Part shown: piece by piece, positions 60,624 to 64,000 of the stretch
Position numbering within the stretch: the first letter of the stretch is position 1
How the letters are laid out: the number at the start of each line of letters is the position of its first letter
Origin: Sutcliffiella rhizosphaerae
Lineage (GTDB): Bacteria > Bacillota > Bacilli > Bacillales > Bacillaceae_I
DNA: 64,000 nucleotides
Reading direction: 5' to 3'
NCBI RefSeq assembly: GCF_917563925.1
Contig: NZ_CAKJTJ010000011.1
Coordinates: forward strand, 1-64,000
Translations under genes and position numbers: made by a program
Notes under the pieces: generated by a model
Told to the model about the DNA's origin: nothing
The model's input: only the letters and a program-made list of their open reading frames with translations
Databases searched by the model: none

Positions 60624-61115
60624 TTATTCATACCATCCATTAGCTTCGGGTAAATCCTGATATTCCTCTCTTGATGAAACGATTGTATGAATAAAATCTT
60701 GAAGTTTAATTAATTCCAATACATCTTTCGTTGAATTACAAAAAGATATGTCTTGCGTTTCACCATTTATTTGGATATGCCATTTTGAATATGAAGGTGG
60801 CTCACTCATGCATGAAAATTGATACTCATATTTATCTACAGCCATAATATTAATTCTAACCATTTCATCTAATATTTGCTTTTTTTCAGCTTGAGTCAAG
60901 GTTATTTTAGCCTCAATCGTTCCGTCTTTTATGAGATCTTTTACAATTATGCCATTAAATGTATCAATCTTTTGTTTCCCATATGTACTATAATCAAGAC
61001 TGAAATTAAAATCTTTAGGCATTTCATCCATGGTTTTAGTTGTGTGAGAATTACTACATGCTAGCAAAAGTATTACAAAAACCACCAAGAAAACTTTTAT
61101 TGAAATGTATTTCAT
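60624..61115 (-). CDS. Hypothetical lipoprotein (paralogue of the gene at 23919)
   Basis: A 163-aa lipoprotein with lipobox LLAC near residue 20. The mature part begins MPKDFNFSLDYSTYG and ends LPEANGWYE. It shares layout and several motifs with the lipoprotein at 23919-24413. Two Cys in the second half (FSCMSEPP and SFCNS) match the two Cys there. Function unknown. GGGGTGT precedes the ATG. Confidence 0.65.
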   Translation of the reverse strand: MKYISIKVFLVVFVILLLACSNSHTTKTMDEMPKDFNFSLDYSTYGKQKIDTFNGIIVKDLIKDGTIEAKITLTQAEKKQILDEMVRINIMAVDKYEYQFSCMSEPPSYSKWHIQINGETQDISFCNSTKDVLELIKLQDFIHTIVSSREEYQDLPEANGWYE

Positions 61116-61206
61116 ATTACACCCCCTGAACTCTTTGACGAAAAGAATGAATAAAAGTTACAGTGAGAAGAGCTTGAATAGTTTGTACGCCTGATATTGG
61201 AGATTC

Positions 61207-61486
61207 TCTCACTTTCTATTACGCAAATTAAGTTTATTAAGTTTGTGTGAATGAGATAGCGAGTTCAATGATTTTCAGTCATGCAAACCAAGAATGCATG
61301 ACTGAAATTGTGAATCCCTGATTTTGAGTCATGCAAATCCAGAATGCGTGACTGAGATAGCGAAATCCCCGAATTATAGTCATGCAAATCCAGAATGCGT
61401 GACTGAGATAGCGAGATCTCCGAATTTCAGTCAAGCAAACCTAGTATGTGTGACTGAGTTTGTGAGATCTTCCATTCTCAGTCACC
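61207..61486. repeat. Second tandem array of 51-bp hairpin units (array 2)
   Basis: Units start at about 61277, 61327, 61378, 61429 and 61480, spaced 50, 51, 51 and 51 bp; a more diverged unit may begin near 61226. Each has AGTCATGCA and TGCATGACT-type arms around a 9-nt loop and a spacer of about 24 nt (for example GAGATAGCGAAATCCCCGAA). The sequence is unrelated to array 1, but the period and layout are the same. Because 51 is a multiple of three, some units read through in frame on either strand; I do not regard that as coding. Confidence 0.88.
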
Positions 61487-61537
61487 CAAGTTCTACAATC
61501 AATAATTTCTCCTCAGTTACTTTTCCGATAAAGAAAC

Positions 61538-61753
61538 CTACATCTTCCTAATTCTTAAATGTCTTTTATCGGCGGCATTTAGTATGAAAAGAATAGCAAA
61601 AAAATGAACGACACCCCCTATAATTAGTAATATCCAATCACTTATAGGGAATACATGTGAAATCAAAAACAGTACTAATGGACTGACTAATATTAATATT
61701 AGTCCAGTTAAAAATGAAACCTTCTCAGGTATTGCCTTAATCATATTTATCAT
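61538..61753 (-). CDS. Hypothetical small membrane protein
   Basis: A 71-aa protein with two membrane helices (about 14-34 and 38-58) and a basic C-terminal end (DKRHLRIRKM). GAGGTGGAG lies just before ATG 61753. No family recognised. Confidence 0.55.
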   Translation of the reverse strand: MINMIKAIPEKVSFLTGLILILVSPLVLFLISHVFPISDWILLIIGGVVHFFAILFILNAADKRHLRIRKM

Positions 61754-62003
61754 TGACTCCACCTCTTACCATTATCTGTTTACACAAAACAAATACATTC
61801 TTTAATATAATTGTATACCAAATAAGGAATATTTTGCTAAACTAATAGTTAATAGTAATTGGGAGAGATTTGCCTAAGCAATAGGCTAGATTTTAATAAT
61901 AGTTTGTTAGTCATCGAGGAAAGAAAAGGTGGGGGTTGTGTACTTTCGTAGTGAGTTAGACCAATTTGTTTACACACTAATTATTTTCTAAGGAGTAGTC
62001 AAC

Positions 62004-62855
62004 ATGAGCTTATTAAAAGACAGTAGAGTGATGAGTGAAAGTGAATTGAAAAAATTATTAGAAGAAAAGGATGGAGATGTGAATTCATGGTCTTACGTAG
62101 ATAATGATGCATTGGTGAGATCAATGGTCGCTCACATTGGGTCGATAGACAGTGAGCTTAGGGATCAATTAATATATTCGTCATTTTATCGATTCATCAT
62201 TGAAGAAAATCGCCTGAAGCATGAGCTATTAAAAGAATTGCTAGACTGTTGCATGAATGAGTTGTTAATGAAAGGAATAGGGGAAAATGGAACGGATACA
62301 GTTTTTACTAGATCTTTTACTACTCTTTTAGTGGCACTTATTTTGTATAGAGACAATCAAGATTCTTTATTAGAAGCGGAAAAAGTTAAAGAAGTAAAAG
62401 AAAAATTGTTACATTATATGAATCACGAAGTAGACTTAAGAGGATTTGTACCTAATAAAGGATGGGCTCACAGCATTGCGCATGTAGCAGATACCTTTGA
62501 TCAACTTGTGAAAAGTACGAAGTTAGAGAAGGAAACATACCCAGAAATTTTAAATGCTTTATGGAATAAAGTTCTTGTTTCCAATAGTATCTATATTCAT
62601 GATGAGGATGAAAGATTACTCGTTCCCATATTGAATATGCTGCATAATGGCTTGGATGAAAAAGGAATATCAACATTGTTAAAAGAATTACCATTACGAT
62701 TAAGAATGGAAAAAGAACAATTAAGAGAAGAAAACTACTGGTTTTTAGTTTGTAATTGTAAATCGTTCTTAAAAAGTTTTTATGTGATACTTGGTGAAAA
62801 AAATCAATTCTTGCAATTACAGGAAAGCGTTCGACTATGTATAAATAAAATTTAA
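62004..62855 (+). CDS. DUF2785-family protein
   Basis: A 283-aa helical protein. The conserved segment EVDLRGFVPNKGWAHSIAHVADTFDQL near residue 145 is the DUF2785 mark. The family is common in Firmicutes and of unknown function. AAGGAG precedes the ATG. The next gene begins about 15 bases after its stop, so it is the first of a short operon with a membrane protein and a GNAT. Confidence 0.85.
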   Translation: MSLLKDSRVMSESELKKLLEEKDGDVNSWSYVDNDALVRSMVAHIGSIDSELRDQLIYSSFYRFIIEENRLKHELLKELLDCCMNELLMKGIGENGTDTVFTRSFTTLLVALILYRDNQDSLLEAEKVKEVKEKLLHYMNHEVDLRGFVPNKGWAHSIAHVADTFDQLVKSTKLEKETYPEILNALWNKVLVSNSIYIHDEDERLLVPILNMLHNGLDEKGISTLLKELPLRLRMEKEQLREENYWFLVCNCKSFLKSFYVILGEKNQFLQLQESVRLCINKI

Positions 62856-62870
62856 TAGGGGGAATTAGTT

Positions 62871-63245
62871 TTGGAGCTCACAGAACTATTTTTCTTTGTG
62901 TTTATTTGGGGAGGATTGATGGTGTATTTTCTAATCCCCTTTAAAAGTAACGCAATGCATAATCCTAATCATACGTTTAAGAATGCTGTAAAGGATAGCT
63001 TAATTCATTATGTTTGCCATAAAAAAGCCACGTTGGCGTACTGTATGCTAATTTTAACCCTCTTAGGAATATGGTGGTTTTATAAGGATTTAGAGTTGTA
63101 CAACACTGCTCATGGAGGCGGCCCATTGGAAATAGATTTTTCTAGAAAATCAGCCTATTACATGGTAGGCGTTATTTTATTTACCATTACAATCTATTTA
63201 GGCTTAGTTTTGGGTAGGACTAGGGAATTACAAAAAAAGGACTGA
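62871..63245 (+). CDS. Hypothetical membrane protein
   Basis: A 124-aa protein with three membrane segments (about 4-23, 56-72, 93-112) and a loop with a Gly-Gly-Gly turn (TAHGGGPLEIDF). TTG start behind AGGGGGAA. No family recognised. Confidence 0.6.
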   Translation: MELTELFFFVFIWGGLMVYFLIPFKSNAMHNPNHTFKNAVKDSLIHYVCHKKATLAYCMLILTLLGIWWFYKDLELYNTAHGGGPLEIDFSRKSAYYMVGVILFTITIYLGLVLGRTRELQKKD

Positions 63246-63262
63246 AAATAGGGGCGGAAAAG

Positions 63263-63835
63263 ATGTTTAAGGTACAGATAGATTCAAAAACATATATACA
63301 AACATTAGAAAAAAGACATGCACATGAACTATACCAATTAATTAATGGAAGTAGAGTAAGTATTGGAGAGTGGCTCGCTTTTCCTACGAAAACAAAACAT
63401 GTGGAGGATAGTGAAAAATTTATTGAAAACTCCTTAAAAAGGTTTACGAACGGTAATGGCTATTGGGCTGGGATCTGGCATGAAGGGAAACTTGCTGGTT
63501 CTATTGGCTTTTTGTATATCGATTGGACGGCGAAAAAAACAGAAATAGGTTATTGGTTAGGAGCTGCTGCTGTAGGAAGAGGTATAGCTACAATAGCAGT
63601 TAAACAATTTAATGAGCCTGCATTTAATGAACTAAATTTAAAAAAGATTGAAATCAATGTTGCTAGCCATAATACGAAAAGTCGGGCAATTCCTGAGAGA
63701 TTGGGCTTTCAACACGAAGGTACTATCCGCAATTATGAATATTTAAATGGTGAGTACCTTGATAGAGAGGTATATGGAATGCTTAGAGAAGAATGGAGAA
63801 CAGGAAATGAATCAGTGGCGTGTAACGAAGTATAA
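63263..63835 (+). CDS. GNAT acetyltransferase (RimJ/RimL type)
   Basis: A 190-aa N-acetyltransferase with YWLGAAAVGRGIATIAVKQF as the acetyl-CoA loop and the C-terminal AIPERLGFQHEGTIRNYEYLNGEYLDREVYGM typical of YdaF/RimL enzymes. A GGGGCGG-like site lies before the ATG. Its end overlaps the next gene by 29 bp. Acceptor unknown. Confidence 0.9.
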   Translation: MFKVQIDSKTYIQTLEKRHAHELYQLINGSRVSIGEWLAFPTKTKHVEDSEKFIENSLKRFTNGNGYWAGIWHEGKLAGSIGFLYIDWTAKKTEIGYWLGAAAVGRGIATIAVKQFNEPAFNELNLKKIEINVASHNTKSRAIPERLGFQHEGTIRNYEYLNGEYLDREVYGMLREEWRTGNESVACNEV

Positions 63836-64000
63836 TCCAATATACCGTGATGAGCATGGTCATTTTACATTGAGGGAAGAGTGGACCAGCCCTTCAGAAA
63901 TCTGGAAAACCATTAACGGAGAAGTATTGACTTTGGATAAATATCTTCAAGTCGAAGCTACATATATTGATTCTATCATTAAATTTATGGATGCGAGTGA
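63807..64000 (+). CDS. Partial hypothetical protein, runs off the window
   Basis: An open frame from ATG 63807 (MNQWRVTKYNPIYRDEHGHF) that continues past the window end; 64 complete codons are visible. A GGAGAACAGGAA site overlaps the end of the GNAT gene. The visible part is hydrophilic with two Trp-rich patches. No family recognised. Confidence 0.6.
   Translation, partial: MNQWRVTKYNPIYRDEHGHFTLREEWTSPSEIWKTINGEVLTLDKYLQVEATYIDSIIKFMDAS

Noticed and set aside
61324-61551. 75-aa open frame with 17-residue repeats in array 2
   Set aside because: A 51-bp period automatically keeps frame, and the opposite strand is equally open. No ribosome site and the hairpin explains the conservation.

Overview
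The window looks like chromosomal DNA of a low-GC, endospore-forming Bacillaceae (Bacillus sensu lato). The evidence is AT-rich codon use, strong GGAGG ribosome sites with frequent GTG/TTG starts, intrinsic terminators, a proline T-box, DinR/LexA boxes of the Bacillus type, and an interrupted copy of the Bacillus subtilis yqi-yqj gene order. The genus is not fixed by anything I can see.

Layout. 1-470: a tandem array of 51-bp hairpin units. 471-1339: two small reverse-strand genes (GyrI-like effector-binding domain; ABM-like barrel). 1560-4982: a response regulator, a large membrane histidine kinase and an ECF sigma factor in one operon with no anti-sigma gene. 5285-7540: arginine-type amino-acid ABC transporter (artPQR). 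7718-11235: exported oligoendopeptidase F, YqjA, L,D-transpeptidase. 11388-13681: acetyltransferase, lipoprotein and membrane proteins. 13735-13827: the tiny gene for Prli42. 13986-19167: methylmalonyl-CoA epimerase, acyl-CoA carboxylase subunit, YqjE peptidase, a CheW protein and DNA polymerase IV (PolY1). 19588-20034: a two-gene small-protein operon behind two LexA boxes. 20276-24413: HAD phosphatase, RNase Z, P-loop kinase, a double GNAT and a lipoprotein. 24630-28638: TetR and RND efflux pump (YerO/SwrC type). 28802-35676: FosB, acetyltransferase, a frameshifted phosphatase, an ArsR-type regulator with a nonsense-interrupted MFS pump, and unknowns. 35806-43595: NamA, YqjN, DIP1984 protein, ProI with T-box, YqjP, YqjQ. 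43653-47963: lipoprotein, ASCH protein, a degenerate YqzH-like gene, and the SOS polymerase PolY2 with its YolD-like partner. 48001-56686: accessory small genes, several broken. 56808-64000: acetyltransferase, PstS-like membrane protein, HPr-like protein without the catalytic His, SPL radical SAM enzyme, lipoprotein, a second 51-bp hairpin array, a DUF2785 protein and GNATs; the last gene runs off the window.

How the parts relate. The intact genes are mostly the conserved yqi-yqj backbone: arginine import, propionyl/methylmalonyl-CoA metabolism, proline synthesis, tRNA 3' processing, two Y-family polymerases. Insertions between them carry efflux and resistance (SwrC, FosB, MFS), acetyltransferases, lipoproteins and small membrane proteins. 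Six genes in the insertions carry an apparent frameshift or nonsense codon, while none of the recognised backbone genes does. Two loci carry paired DinR/LexA boxes: PolY2, where this is expected, and the 69-aa/57-aa small-protein operon at 19.6-20.0 kb, which is the most interesting unexplained system here. The other structural oddity is the pair of unrelated-sequence hairpin arrays that share an exact 51-bp period.
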